Shown: positions 7,904-16,309 of the stretch, one piece after another
Layout: each line of letters starts with the position of its first letter
How positions within the stretch are numbered: the first letter of the stretch is position 1
Program-made: the position numbers and the translations under genes
Source of the DNA: JAGNHN01 sp964590645
GTDB taxonomy: Bacteria; Bacteroidota; Bacteroidia; Bacteroidales; JAGNHN01
Length of the DNA stretch: 64,000 bases
Reading direction: 5' to 3'
Assembly (NCBI GenBank): GCA_964590645.1
Contig: CAZPYJ010000008.1
Coordinates: forward strand, 1-64,000
Notes under the pieces: model-generated
Databases searched by the model: none
What the model saw: only the letters and a program-made list of their open reading frames with translations
What the model was told of the DNA's origin: nothing

Positions 7904-9787
7904 ATGAGTGAGGAAAAGCGTAAGCGATTGTTTGAGGACTTCCCTCCGGTGAGCACTTCGGAGTGGGAGGAAAAGATCCGCACAGACCTGAAGGGGGCGG
8001 ATTATGAGAAGAAGTTAATGTGGCAAACCGGAGAGGCATTCATCCTGAGGCCTTATTACCGGAACGAGGACCTGGCCGGTTTGAAGCATCTCCGTCATTT
8101 TCCTGGGGCCTTCCCCTATGTGCGGGGCAAGCAGTCTTCAGGAAATCATTGGAGGATCCGGCAGGATATCCGGGTGGAGGATATCCCTGTGGCCAATGCC
8201 AAGGCATTGGAAATATTGATGAAGGGGATAGATTCGCTCGGTTTTATCCTGAATGAAGAGCATTCTTACACCCGGGATGAGATTGATCGCCTCTTGCGCA
8301 ATATCCACGCCCACGCAGTGGAGCTTAACTTCGTTTGCGGCAGGCAGGCAGCGAATCTCCTGGGCATCCTCGATCAGCTGGTAAAGGATTATAACCGTGA
8401 CCTCAACCAGATACAAGGGGCCGTGGATTTTGATCCCCTGGGAAGATTGCTGACGCGCGGCCGTTTTTATGAGGATGAGGAAAAGGATTTTGAAGCTGCC
8501 CGTGCCCTCATCGACCTGGCCGATCACCTGCCTCACTTCAGGGTGCTGGCAGTGCACGGATCGGTATTCCACAATGCAGGAAGCACCACCACACAGGAGC
8601 TGGCATACGCTCTGGCTGCCGGAAATGAATATCTCGCCCGCCTCACCGGATTGGGCACAAGCGTAACCCGTATCGCCCCCCGCATCCGGTTCAACTTTGC
8701 CACCAGCTCCAATTATTTTATTGAAATCGCCAAATACCGGGCAGTGAAGATGCTCTGGGCCCGCATCGTGCAGGAATATGGAGGAGATGAAGCCTCTGCA
8801 AAAATGAATATCCGGGCCGTAAACAGCAGCTGGAACAAAACCTTATACGACCCCCACGTCAATATGCTGCGCACCACCACCGAAGCAATGTCGGCCATTC
8901 TGGGCGGGGTGGACAGCCTGACCATCAGTCCTTATGATGAAACCAGCGGCAGGGTGAGTGATATGGCAGAGCGTGTGGCACGCAACCAGCAGCTTATTCT
9001 GAAAGAAGAAAGTTACCTGGACAAAGTGGCTGACCCATCCGCAGGATCCTATTATATTGAAACCCTGACGGATTCATTGGCTGCCGCCGCCTGGAAAGAA
9101 TTCCAGAACATTGAAGCACAGGGCGGATTCCTCACTGCCGTGAAGGGCGGCACTATTCAGAAAGCGGTCATTGCCAGTGCCGAAGCAAAAGAGAAAGCCG
9201 TGGCAACCCGCAAACGTGTGCTGGTTGGCACCAATCAGTATCCCAATTTACAGGAAAGCCTCGATCTGAAGGATGACACCTTCCTGCGCCAGCCCCTGTC
9301 CCTCGAAGAGGAAAATGAGGGGATCCCCGTGCTTCGCCCCCTCCGGGCATCTGCGGCATTTGAAAGGCTCCGCTATGCTACTGACCTTTTTGTCAGCAAT
9401 GGAGGCAAACGCCCGTCTGTTTTTCTGCTGACCTACGGAAACCTGGTAATGCGGAAAGCCCGGGCAGCCTTCAGTACCAATTTCTTTGGCTGTGCCGGTT
9501 TTCAGATTATTGAACAGCCGGGTTTTGCCAGCCTGGAAGATGGCATTGAGGCGGCCAAAACATCGGGAGCGGAATTTGTGGTCCTGTGCTCCTCCGATGA
9601 AGAGTACGCAGATACCGCACTTCTAGCCTTTGATGCCCTGAAAGCCCAGGCCAGGGTGATCGTGGCCGGCAATCCGGTAGAGTGTGTAGAACAACTGAAA
9701 GCGGGAGGCTTACAAGACTTTATTCACCTTCGCACCAATGTGCTGGAGGCCCTGCAAGCCTATCAGAAGATGACAGGAATTCTTTAA
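7904..9787 (+). CDS. mutA: Methylmalonyl-CoA mutase small (beta) subunit
   Basis: The 627-residue product is the non-catalytic partner of MutB. It has the mutase TIM-barrel half, with LTGLGTSVTRIAPRIRFNFA, RAVKMLWARIVQEYGG and TISPYDETSGRVSDMAERVARNQQ. A C-terminal domain resembles the B12-binding fold but lacks the DxHxxG cobalamin motif. ATG7904 is chosen over the upstream TTG7886. The gene ends 21 bases before mutB. With MutB it interconverts methylmalonyl-CoA and succinyl-CoA. No methylmalonyl-CoA epimerase or MeaB-type chaperone gene is nearby. Confidence 0.93.
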   Translation: MSEEKRKRLFEDFPPVSTSEWEEKIRTDLKGADYEKKLMWQTGEAFILRPYYRNEDLAGLKHLRHFPGAFPYVRGKQSSGNHWRIRQDIRVEDIPVANAKALEILMKGIDSLGFILNEEHSYTRDEIDRLLRNIHAHAVELNFVCGRQAANLLGILDQLVKDYNRDLNQIQGAVDFDPLGRLLTRGRFYEDEEKDFEAARALIDLADHLPHFRVLAVHGSVFHNAGSTTTQELAYALAAGNEYLARLTGLGTSVTRIAPRIRFNFATSSNYFIEIAKYRAVKMLWARIVQEYGGDEASAKMNIRAVNSSWNKTLYDPHVNMLRTTTEAMSAILGGVDSLTISPYDETSGRVSDMAERVARNQQLILKEESYLDKVADPSAGSYYIETLTDSLAAAAWKEFQNIEAQGGFLTAVKGGTIQKAVIASAEAKEKAVATRKRVLVGTNQYPNLQESLDLKDDTFLRQPLSLEEENEGIPVLRPLRASAAFERLRYATDLFVSNGGKRPSVFLLTYGNLVMRKARAAFSTNFFGCAGFQIIEQPGFASLEDGIEAAKTSGAEFVVLCSSDEEYADTALLAFDALKAQARVIVAGNPVECVEQLKAGGLQDFIHLRTNVLEALQAYQKMTGIL

Positions 9788-9808
9788 ACCATCAGAGAGA
9801 TCAGGATT

Positions 9809-11968
9809 ATGAGACCTAAATTTCAAGATATAGACTACCGCATCAAGCCCGGGTCGGAGCAGGCAGTGGACGCCTGGATGAAAGAACAGGGCATACGGGA
9901 AGACTGGCTTACCCCTGAGCGCATCCCTGTGCGGGGTGTTTTTACTCCGAAAGATCTGGAACAGCTCGAACACCTGGATTATGCCGCCGGCATCCCCCCT
10001 TTCCTGCGGGGCCCCTACAGCACAATGTTTGTCACCCGGCCCTGGACGATCCGGCAGTATGCAGGCTTCTCCACCGCAGAAGAATCCAATGCCTTTTATC
10101 GCCGCAACCTGGCCGCTGGCCAAAAGGGTTTAAGTGTGGCCTTTGACCTGGCCACGCACCGGGGCTACGACTCTGATCACGAAAGGGTGGTGGGGGATGT
10201 GGGAAAAGCCGGCGTGGCCGTGGATTCCATCCTCGATATGAAAATCCTTTTCGACGATATCCCCCTGGACAAGATGTCGGTGTCGATGACAATGAACGGT
10301 GCAGTTTTGCCGGTGATGGCATTCTATATTGTGGCCGGACTGGAGCAGGGGGTGAAGCTGGAAGAGTTGAGCGGCACGATACAGAATGATATTCTGAAAG
10401 AGTTTATGGTGCGCAATACCTATATCTACCCACCCCTTCCCTCTATGCGCATCATTGCCGATATCTTTAAGTACACTTCTAAAAATATGCCCCGCTTCAA
10501 TTCCATCTCAGTGAGCGGGTACCATATGCAGGAAGCCGGAGCTACGGCAGATATTGAACTGGCTTATACCCTTGCCGACGGATTGGAATACCTGAGGGCA
10601 GGAGTGAAGGCAGGGCTGGATATTGATGCTTTTGCGCCCCGCATCTCCTTCTTCTGGGCCATCGGGATGAATCATTTTATGGAGATTGCCAAGATGCGCG
10701 CCGCCCGTTTGTTGTGGGCACGCATCGTGAAGCAGTTCAACCCGAAGAACCCTAAATCTATGGCCTTGCGCACGCACAGCCAGACCTCTGGCTGGAGCCT
10801 GACGGAACAGGATCCTTTTAATAATGTCGCCCGTACCTGTGTGGAAGCAATGGGAGCGGTGCTGGGACATACCCAGAGCCTGCATACCAACGCCCTGGAT
10901 GAGGCCATTGCCCTGCCTACGGATTTCTCGGCCCGCATCGCACGCAATACCCAGCTATACCTGGCGGATGAAACAGAAGTTTGTCGTTCCATCGACCCCT
11001 GGGCCGGCTCGTACTACGTGGAAGCCCTGACCGATAAAATTGCCCAACGCGCCTGGGAGCTGATCACCGAGGTGGAAGAACTGGGCGGAATGGCCAAAGC
11101 GATCGAAACGGGGGTGCCGAAAATGCGCATCGAAGAAGCCTCTGCCCGCAAACAGGCCCGCATCGATGCCAGAAAAGATACCATTGTAGGGGTGAATAAA
11201 TATCGACTGGAGAAGGAAGACCCGATTGAAACCCTCGACATCGACAATACCGCCGTGCGTCTTTCCCAGATCAAGAGGCTGGAAAAACTCAGGGCTGAAA
11301 GGGATCAGGCCAAGGTGGATGAAGCCCTGGAAGCCATCACCCGCGCCTGTGAAAGCGGTGAGGGCAACCTGCTCGAATTGGCCGTAGAAGCGGCCAGACA
11401 AAGGGCATCACTGGGAGAAATTTCTATGGCTTGTGAAAAAGTATATGGAAGATATACCGCCGTGATCCGCTCTATTTCAGGAATTTATTCAGCCGAATCC
11501 AAAGACGATGAAGCTTTTGACCGGGCCTGTGCCCTGGCCGATGAGTTTGCCACCCTCGAAGGGCGCCGCCCCCGCATTATGGTGGCCAAGATGGGCCAGG
11601 ACGGGCACGACCGGGGCGCCAAGGTAGTAGCCACCGGCTATGCCGATATCGGTTTTGATGTGGACATCGGCCCCCTCTTCCAAACCCCTGCCGAGGCCGC
11701 CCGCCAGGCCGTGGAAAACGATGTGCACGTATTAGGCGTGTCGAGCCTGGCCGCCGGACATAAGACCCTGGTGCCGCAAGTCATTGAAGAACTCAGAAAG
11801 CTGGGACGCGAGGATATTATGGTCATCGTGGGGGGCGTCATTCCACCACAGGACTACCAATTCCTCTACGATGCCGGGGTGGTGGCTGTCTTTGGCCCGG
11901 GAACCGTCATCTCCGAAGCCGGCATCAAGATTCTTGAAATCCTGATCGAAGGAATCAGGGAAGCATAG
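9809..11968 (+). CDS. mutB: Methylmalonyl-CoA mutase large (alpha) subunit
   Basis: The 719-residue catalytic subunit interconverts L-methylmalonyl-CoA and succinyl-CoA with adenosylcobalamin. The N-terminal TIM barrel holds substrate-side segments such as YAGFSTAEESNAFYRRNLAA, GLSVAFDLATHRGYDSDH and SFFWAIGMNHFMEIAKMRAA. The C-terminal domain has the cobalamin motif MGQDGHDRGAK (about residue 593), in which the histidine coordinates cobalt, plus LGVSSLAAGHKTL and VGGVIPPQDY. The length is normal. It forms an operon with mutA, followed by a strong hairpin. Confidence 0.97.
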   Translation: MRPKFQDIDYRIKPGSEQAVDAWMKEQGIREDWLTPERIPVRGVFTPKDLEQLEHLDYAAGIPPFLRGPYSTMFVTRPWTIRQYAGFSTAEESNAFYRRNLAAGQKGLSVAFDLATHRGYDSDHERVVGDVGKAGVAVDSILDMKILFDDIPLDKMSVSMTMNGAVLPVMAFYIVAGLEQGVKLEELSGTIQNDILKEFMVRNTYIYPPLPSMRIIADIFKYTSKNMPRFNSISVSGYHMQEAGATADIELAYTLADGLEYLRAGVKAGLDIDAFAPRISFFWAIGMNHFMEIAKMRAARLLWARIVKQFNPKNPKSMALRTHSQTSGWSLTEQDPFNNVARTCVEAMGAVLGHTQSLHTNALDEAIALPTDFSARIARNTQLYLADETEVCRSIDPWAGSYYVEALTDKIAQRAWELITEVEELGGMAKAIETGVPKMRIEEASARKQARIDARKDTIVGVNKYRLEKEDPIETLDIDNTAVRLSQIKRLEKLRAERDQAKVDEALEAITRACESGEGNLLELAVEAARQRASLGEISMACEKVYGRYTAVIRSISGIYSAESKDDEAFDRACALADEFATLEGRRPRIMVAKMGQDGHDRGAKVVATGYADIGFDVDIGPLFQTPAEAARQAVENDVHVLGVSSLAAGHKTLVPQVIEELRKLGREDIMVIVGGVIPPQDYQFLYDAGVVAVFGPGTVISEAGIKILEILIEGIREA

Positions 11969-11980
11969 ACAAGTTTTTTC

Positions 11981-12004
11981 CAGCCCCGGAGCAATCCGGG
12001 GCTG
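11981..12004 (+). terminator. Perfect 10-bp hairpin with GCAA loop after mutB
   Basis: CAGCCCCGGA (11981-11990) and TCCGGGGCTG (11995-12004) pair over all ten bases around a GCAA tetraloop. The hairpin begins 12 bases after the mutB stop. A run of six T lies before rather than after the stem, so it is not a classical intrinsic terminator. It may end transcription or protect the mutAB 3' end. Confidence 0.5.
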
Positions 12005-12025
12005 CTAATATGATATACCCAACAG

Positions 12026-12922
12026 ATGCTCTATCTTCTGCTCGCGGTGCTATGCACAACCGCCATCCTGGTGGCGTTCAAGCTCTTTCCGCGCTACAAA
12101 ATCAATATCATCCAGGCCATCACCGTCAATTATGTGGTGGCGGTCAGCTTCGGCCTGATGCAGGCGGAAGACGGGCTCAGGATGGATACCTATCTGGGCA
12201 AACCCTGGCTCTGGGCTTCCGTAGTGGTAGGCATCAGTTTCATTGTGGTTTTTCATCTTTTTGCCGAATCCACAAGCAGGGCGGGGGTGGCCCTTACCTC
12301 CGTAGCCGCCAAAATGTCGGTGATCATCCCGGTATTGCTTGGCTTCTTTCTTTTTCAAGATGCTGCCAGCCTGACCAAGATCGCAGGCATACTGCTGGCC
12401 CTCATCGCCTTCTATCTTACCTTCAAAAAATCAGGCAAATTCAGCCTCCGCCTGGGCGTAATCCTCTTTCCACTTCTGATCTTCCTCGGAAACGGGTTCA
12501 ATGATTCGATGCTCAAGATCGTGCAGCATTATTATATCGATGGCGATTATGAAGCCTTCCTGATTATGGTATTCGCCCTGGCCCTTGTGAGCGGATTGCT
12601 TGCTTCCCTGATCCGGGGCAGAAGCCGGCGCAACCCCTTCCAGTGGCGCAACCTCTTCGCCGGCATCCTGCTCGGCTTGCTGAACTGGTATTCCACCTAT
12701 TTCTTCATCGCCGGGATGCAGTTTTTCGATGTCTCCGTTTTTGTTCCCCTGGTCAGCGTAAGTGTGGTTACCCTCTCCAGCCTGACCGGCTATTTCGTCT
12801 TCAAAGAAAGCCTCAGCCGTATCAATATCATCGGTGTGGTGCTGGCTATGCTCTCCATTGTGCTCATCGCCACCGGAAACCCTATGGAGGAGAGGGTGCT
12901 GCTTTGGCTCGGGGCTTTTTAA
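12026..12922 (+). CDS. EamA/DMT family permease
   Basis: The 298-residue product is almost wholly hydrophobic, with about ten membrane segments in two halves, as in the EamA drug/metabolite transporter superfamily. Examples are LYLLLAVLCTTAILVAFKLF at the start and ISFIVVFHLFAESTSRAGVA, with FVPLVSVSVVTLSSLTGYFV and INIIGVVLAMLSIVLIATGN in the second half. The substrate is unknown. It lies between mutAB and the second butyrate-kinase homologue, which makes export of a metabolite conceivable but unproven. Confidence 0.85.
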   Translation: MLYLLLAVLCTTAILVAFKLFPRYKINIIQAITVNYVVAVSFGLMQAEDGLRMDTYLGKPWLWASVVVGISFIVVFHLFAESTSRAGVALTSVAAKMSVIIPVLLGFFLFQDAASLTKIAGILLALIAFYLTFKKSGKFSLRLGVILFPLLIFLGNGFNDSMLKIVQHYYIDGDYEAFLIMVFALALVSGLLASLIRGRSRRNPFQWRNLFAGILLGLLNWYSTYFFIAGMQFFDVSVFVPLVSVSVVTLSSLTGYFVFKESLSRINIIGVVLAMLSIVLIATGNPMEERVLLWLGAF

Positions 12923-12942
12923 GGTATTTCGGGATACTTGTT

Positions 12943-12950
12943 TATTTTTG
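12943..12950 (+). promoter_or_regulatory. Possible -7 box before the second butyrate-kinase homologue
   Basis: TATTTTTG matches TAnnTTTG and lies 58 bases upstream of ATG13009, in the 86-base gap after the permease. A -33 element is not clear. Confidence 0.3.
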
Positions 12951-13008
12951 TTGATGCCTTGCTTTCGACAGCAGGCGGTATTGCATTGCTAATCCTAATA
13001 CTCCTTGT

Positions 13009-14091
13009 ATGGTCCTGAAGAAAATCCTGGTTATTTATCCGGAGGTGGAATTCACCAAAATCGCCGTCTATCAGAATAAGAACCTGCTCTTTTTGAAGAT
13101 GATCCGGCACAACCCGATGGAGCTCGTCGCCTCTCCCGATATCATCGACCAATTGGAGATGCGTACCAATGCCATCTTGAAAGAATTGGAAGATAATGAG
13201 ATATTCCTGCGCGAGATCGGGATTGTGATGGCGCGTGGCGGACTGATCAAGCCCGTACCTTCAGGCATTTTCAAGGTGAATGAGGCAATGAAAAGAGACC
13301 TGCGCCTTGGTGTAATGGGCGTACACGAAACCAATCTGGGCGGATTGATCGCCGATGCCATTGCGGAAAAGGTAGGAGAGGACACCGGCGCCTACCTGGC
13401 CGACCCGGTTGTGGTGGATGAACTGGACGACATCGCCCGCATCACCGGCCACCCTGAGATCCAGCGCAAAAGTGTGTTCCACGCCCTGAACCAGAAATTC
13501 GTCAGCCGTGAATACGCCCATTCCATCAATAAAAAATATGAGGAAATGAACCTCATCGTCGTCTATGTAGGCACAGGAGGCATCAGTGTGGGGGCACACA
13601 AACAGGGAAGAGTGGTGGATGTAAACCAGGCTTTCGACGGGGGTGGCCCTTTCTCCCTTACCCGCACCGGCACCCTGCCGGTAGGAGCACTGGTCGAGCT
13701 TTGCTATAGCGGGAAATACAGTAAGGAAGAAATGAAGAAAATGGTGACCAAAGACGGTGGCGTGAAAGCCTACCTGAAAACCACCAGCCTGACCGAGATA
13801 GAGGAGCGCATACAGAAAGGGGAGGAAGAAGCGGCCTTTATTATGAATGCGATGGGATACCAGTTGGCCAAAGAGATCGGATCGATGTGTATGGTGTTTG
13901 AAGACCGCCCCGATGCCATCATTATGATGGGCAGCATCTTCAACAGCCGCCGCTTCGCGGATTATGTGACCAGCCGTGCCTCCAAAATTGCCCCCGTCGT
14001 GATTTATCCCGTGGTCAACGATATGGATGCCCTGGCTTCCAACGGACTGAAAGTCCTGGAAGGCAAGGCGGAGATTTTGGAATACAAATAA
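13009..14091 (+). CDS. Butyrate kinase homologue with degenerate active-site motifs
   Basis: The 360-residue product aligns over its whole length with the butyrate kinase at 2715-3791, sharing for example the GGLIADAIA region, DELDDIARITGHPEIQRKSV and VGAHKQGRVVDVNQ. The nucleotide and phosphate motifs differ. The N-terminal loop INPGSTSTK of the intact enzyme is IYPEVEFTK here, so the asparagine, glycine and serines are gone. VVHLGGGI is VVYVGTGGI, losing the histidine and gaining a residue. SPERSG is SLTRTG, and ITGGVANS is MMGSIFNS. The frame is intact and no stop or frameshift is seen, so the protein is probably made but may be non-catalytic, regulatory, or act on another substrate. Confidence 0.88.
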   Translation: MVLKKILVIYPEVEFTKIAVYQNKNLLFLKMIRHNPMELVASPDIIDQLEMRTNAILKELEDNEIFLREIGIVMARGGLIKPVPSGIFKVNEAMKRDLRLGVMGVHETNLGGLIADAIAEKVGEDTGAYLADPVVVDELDDIARITGHPEIQRKSVFHALNQKFVSREYAHSINKKYEEMNLIVVYVGTGGISVGAHKQGRVVDVNQAFDGGGPFSLTRTGTLPVGALVELCYSGKYSKEEMKKMVTKDGGVKAYLKTTSLTEIEERIQKGEEEAAFIMNAMGYQLAKEIGSMCMVFEDRPDAIIMMGSIFNSRRFADYVTSRASKIAPVVIYPVVNDMDALASNGLKVLEGKAEILEYK

Positions 14092-14145
14092 GCGCTTCTG
14101 TCTGTTCCCGGGAAAGCCTTTCTTTTCCTGAATCAAATCAATGAT

Positions 14146-16248
14146 ATGCGCACCTTCGCTGAAACACCCATAGAATTCCTGAAAGGTGTCGGGCCGAAAA
14201 GAGGCGAATTGCTGCGCAATGAACTGGGCATCTATACCTTCCAGGATCTGCTCTATCACCTTCCCTTTCGCTATGTGGACCGCAGCAAGGTCTATCCCAT
14301 CTCCCAGGTGCAGGATACCAATGCCTTTATCCAGGTCAGGGGCCGTATCACCGACCTGAATATCAGCGGTACGGCCCGGCAGCAGCGACTGGTGGCTGTG
14401 CTGGAAGATGAGAGCGGACTCCTGGAGCTGGTGTGGTTCAAAGGTGTCCGATGGATCAGCAGCCAGCTGCAGAAAGGAATGGAGGTGGTTGCCTTCGGAA
14501 AACCCAATCTCTTCCGCAACCGTTATTCTATTCCCCATCCCGAAATCACCACCATCCAGGAATTTCTGGAAAGCACCCCCTCGGCATTTCAGGCAGTGTA
14601 CAGCACAACGGAGAAACTCAAGGCTCGGGGCCTCGACAGCCGGGGCATCGGAAAACTCCTGCGCACCCTTTTCGACACCCCGGGTTTTGAAATACGGGAA
14701 AACCTCCCCGACGATATGCTCCAGCGCCTGCGCCTGCCGGGGCGGGAAGCCAGCCTGCGACAAATCCACTTTCCCCAGGCAGCGGGGCAAACCGAAAAAG
14801 CCGAAAAGCGCCTCATCTTCGAGGAACTTTTTCTCCTCCAATTATGGCTGGTAAGGCACAAACTCATCCGGCGGGAAACCACGCCCGGTATCCCCTTTTT
14901 GAAGGTGGGCGACTTCTTCCATACTTTTTATGATCAACATCTTCCCTTCACCCTGACCGCTGCACAAAAAAAAGTGATGCGGGAGATCCGGAAAGACCTG
15001 GGCTCGGGAAAACAGATGAATCGTTTGCTGCAGGGAGATGTCGGGAGCGGCAAAACCCTGGTGGCCCTGATGGCAATGTTGCTGGCGATGGACAATGGAT
15101 GCCAGAGCTGTATGATGGCGCCGACAGAAATCCTGGCAACACAGCATTACCAGACCCTGCAAAAGTTCCTGGAGGGCCTGCCTCTGGAGGTGGCCCTGCT
15201 CACCGGAAGCAGTAAGACTGCGGAGCGAAAAGTCATCCTCGAAAAGCTGGCCAGGGGAGAGAAGCTCATACTGACAGGCACCCACGCCCTGATTGAGGAC
15301 AGGGTGCGCTTTGCCCGCCTGGGCCTCGTCATCATCGATGAACAGCACCGCTTCGGGGTGGAACAAAGGGCCAGACTTTTGGAAAAAGGAAAGGAAGCCC
15401 CGCATATTCTGGTGATGACCGCCACACCCATCCCACGCAGCCTGGCAATGACCCTCTATGGCCATATGGATTATTCTGTCATTGATGAACTGCCTCCCGG
15501 TCGCAAATCAGTGAAAACCTTCCATTTCAGAGACAAAGACCGCCTGAAGGTCTTTCACTTTATGCGGCAACAAATCAAGGAAGGCAGGCAGATTTATGTG
15601 GTCTATCCCCTGATCCACGAGTCGGAAACCCTGGATTTGAAAGACCTGATGGATGGCTATGAGAGCATCGTCAGGGAATTTCCGGCACCGCAATATGCCG
15701 TCAGCATCGTGCACGGCCAGATGAAGACCCCCGATAAGGATTATGAGATGGAGCGTTTCCGCAAAGGGGAAACCCAGATTATGGTGGCCACCACCGTGAT
15801 TGAGGTGGGGGTGGACATTCCCAATGCCTCCGTGATGGTGATCGAGAATGCGGAGCGCTTTGGCCTCTCACAGCTTCACCAATTGCGGGGCCGCGTGGGC
15901 CGCGGAGCCGATCAGAGCTACTGCCTGCTGATGTCGTCCGACAAGCAGACCAGCGAAGCCAGAGTGCGCCTCCAAACGATGGTGGAGAGCAATGATGGAT
16001 TTCATATTGCAGATGTGGATATGCGCCTGCGCGGACCAGGCGATGTGATGGGTACCCGCCAGAGTGGCGACCTGAACCTCAGAATATCTGACCTGGTAAG
16101 GGACGAGAAGATTCTGAAAAGAGCCCGACAGGAAGCCATTCAGATCCTGGAAAGCGATCCCCTGCTGGATAAACCCATCCACCTCCGCCTCCAGATCGCC
16201 CTGAAAGAAAGAGAACAGAAGTCGGGGATATGGAGCCGCGTCATCTGA
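14146..16248 (+). CDS. recG: ATP-dependent DNA helicase RecG
   Basis: The 700-residue RecG remodels stalled forks and Holliday junctions. It has the N-terminal wedge/OB domain (TPIEFLKGVGPKRGELL, then FIQVRGRITDLNIS). The superfamily 2 motor follows: Walker A LLQGDVGSGKTLVALMAML (about residue 295), Walker B VIIDEQHRFGVEQRARL of the RecG DEQH type, TATPIPRSLAMTLYG, and the late helicase motifs QIMVATTVIEVGVDIPNA and QLRGRVGRG. The length is usual. It starts 54 bases after the kinase homologue; pheT begins 61 bases downstream with its own promoter-like box. Confidence 0.97.
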   Translation: MRTFAETPIEFLKGVGPKRGELLRNELGIYTFQDLLYHLPFRYVDRSKVYPISQVQDTNAFIQVRGRITDLNISGTARQQRLVAVLEDESGLLELVWFKGVRWISSQLQKGMEVVAFGKPNLFRNRYSIPHPEITTIQEFLESTPSAFQAVYSTTEKLKARGLDSRGIGKLLRTLFDTPGFEIRENLPDDMLQRLRLPGREASLRQIHFPQAAGQTEKAEKRLIFEELFLLQLWLVRHKLIRRETTPGIPFLKVGDFFHTFYDQHLPFTLTAAQKKVMREIRKDLGSGKQMNRLLQGDVGSGKTLVALMAMLLAMDNGCQSCMMAPTEILATQHYQTLQKFLEGLPLEVALLTGSSKTAERKVILEKLARGEKLILTGTHALIEDRVRFARLGLVIIDEQHRFGVEQRARLLEKGKEAPHILVMTATPIPRSLAMTLYGHMDYSVIDELPPGRKSVKTFHFRDKDRLKVFHFMRQQIKEGRQIYVVYPLIHESETLDLKDLMDGYESIVREFPAPQYAVSIVHGQMKTPDKDYEMERFRKGETQIMVATTVIEVGVDIPNASVMVIENAERFGLSQLHQLRGRVGRGADQSYCLLMSSDKQTSEARVRLQTMVESNDGFHIADVDMRLRGPGDVMGTRQSGDLNLRISDLVRDEKILKRARQEAIQILESDPLLDKPIHLRLQIALKEREQKSGIWSRVI

Positions 16249-16269
16249 AAGCCCTCCACCCATTTTCTT

Positions 16270-16277
16270 TACCTTTG
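16270..16277 (+). promoter_or_regulatory. Possible pheT promoter -7 box
   Basis: TACCTTTG is an exact match to TAnnTTTG, 32 bases upstream of ATG16310 in the gap after recG. TACCTTTGC is a common form of this box in Bacteroidota. The -33 element is poor. Confidence 0.4.
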
Positions 16278-16309
16278 CAAGCTTAATCCACGCTTAGCCT
16301 TTACGCTTT

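Noticed and set aside
13261..14841. Very long open frame (526 codons) on the minus strand
   Set aside because: It lies opposite the butyrate-kinase homologue and recG, both clear genes; its translation has histidine- and glutamine-rich sequence typical of antisense frames and no domain.
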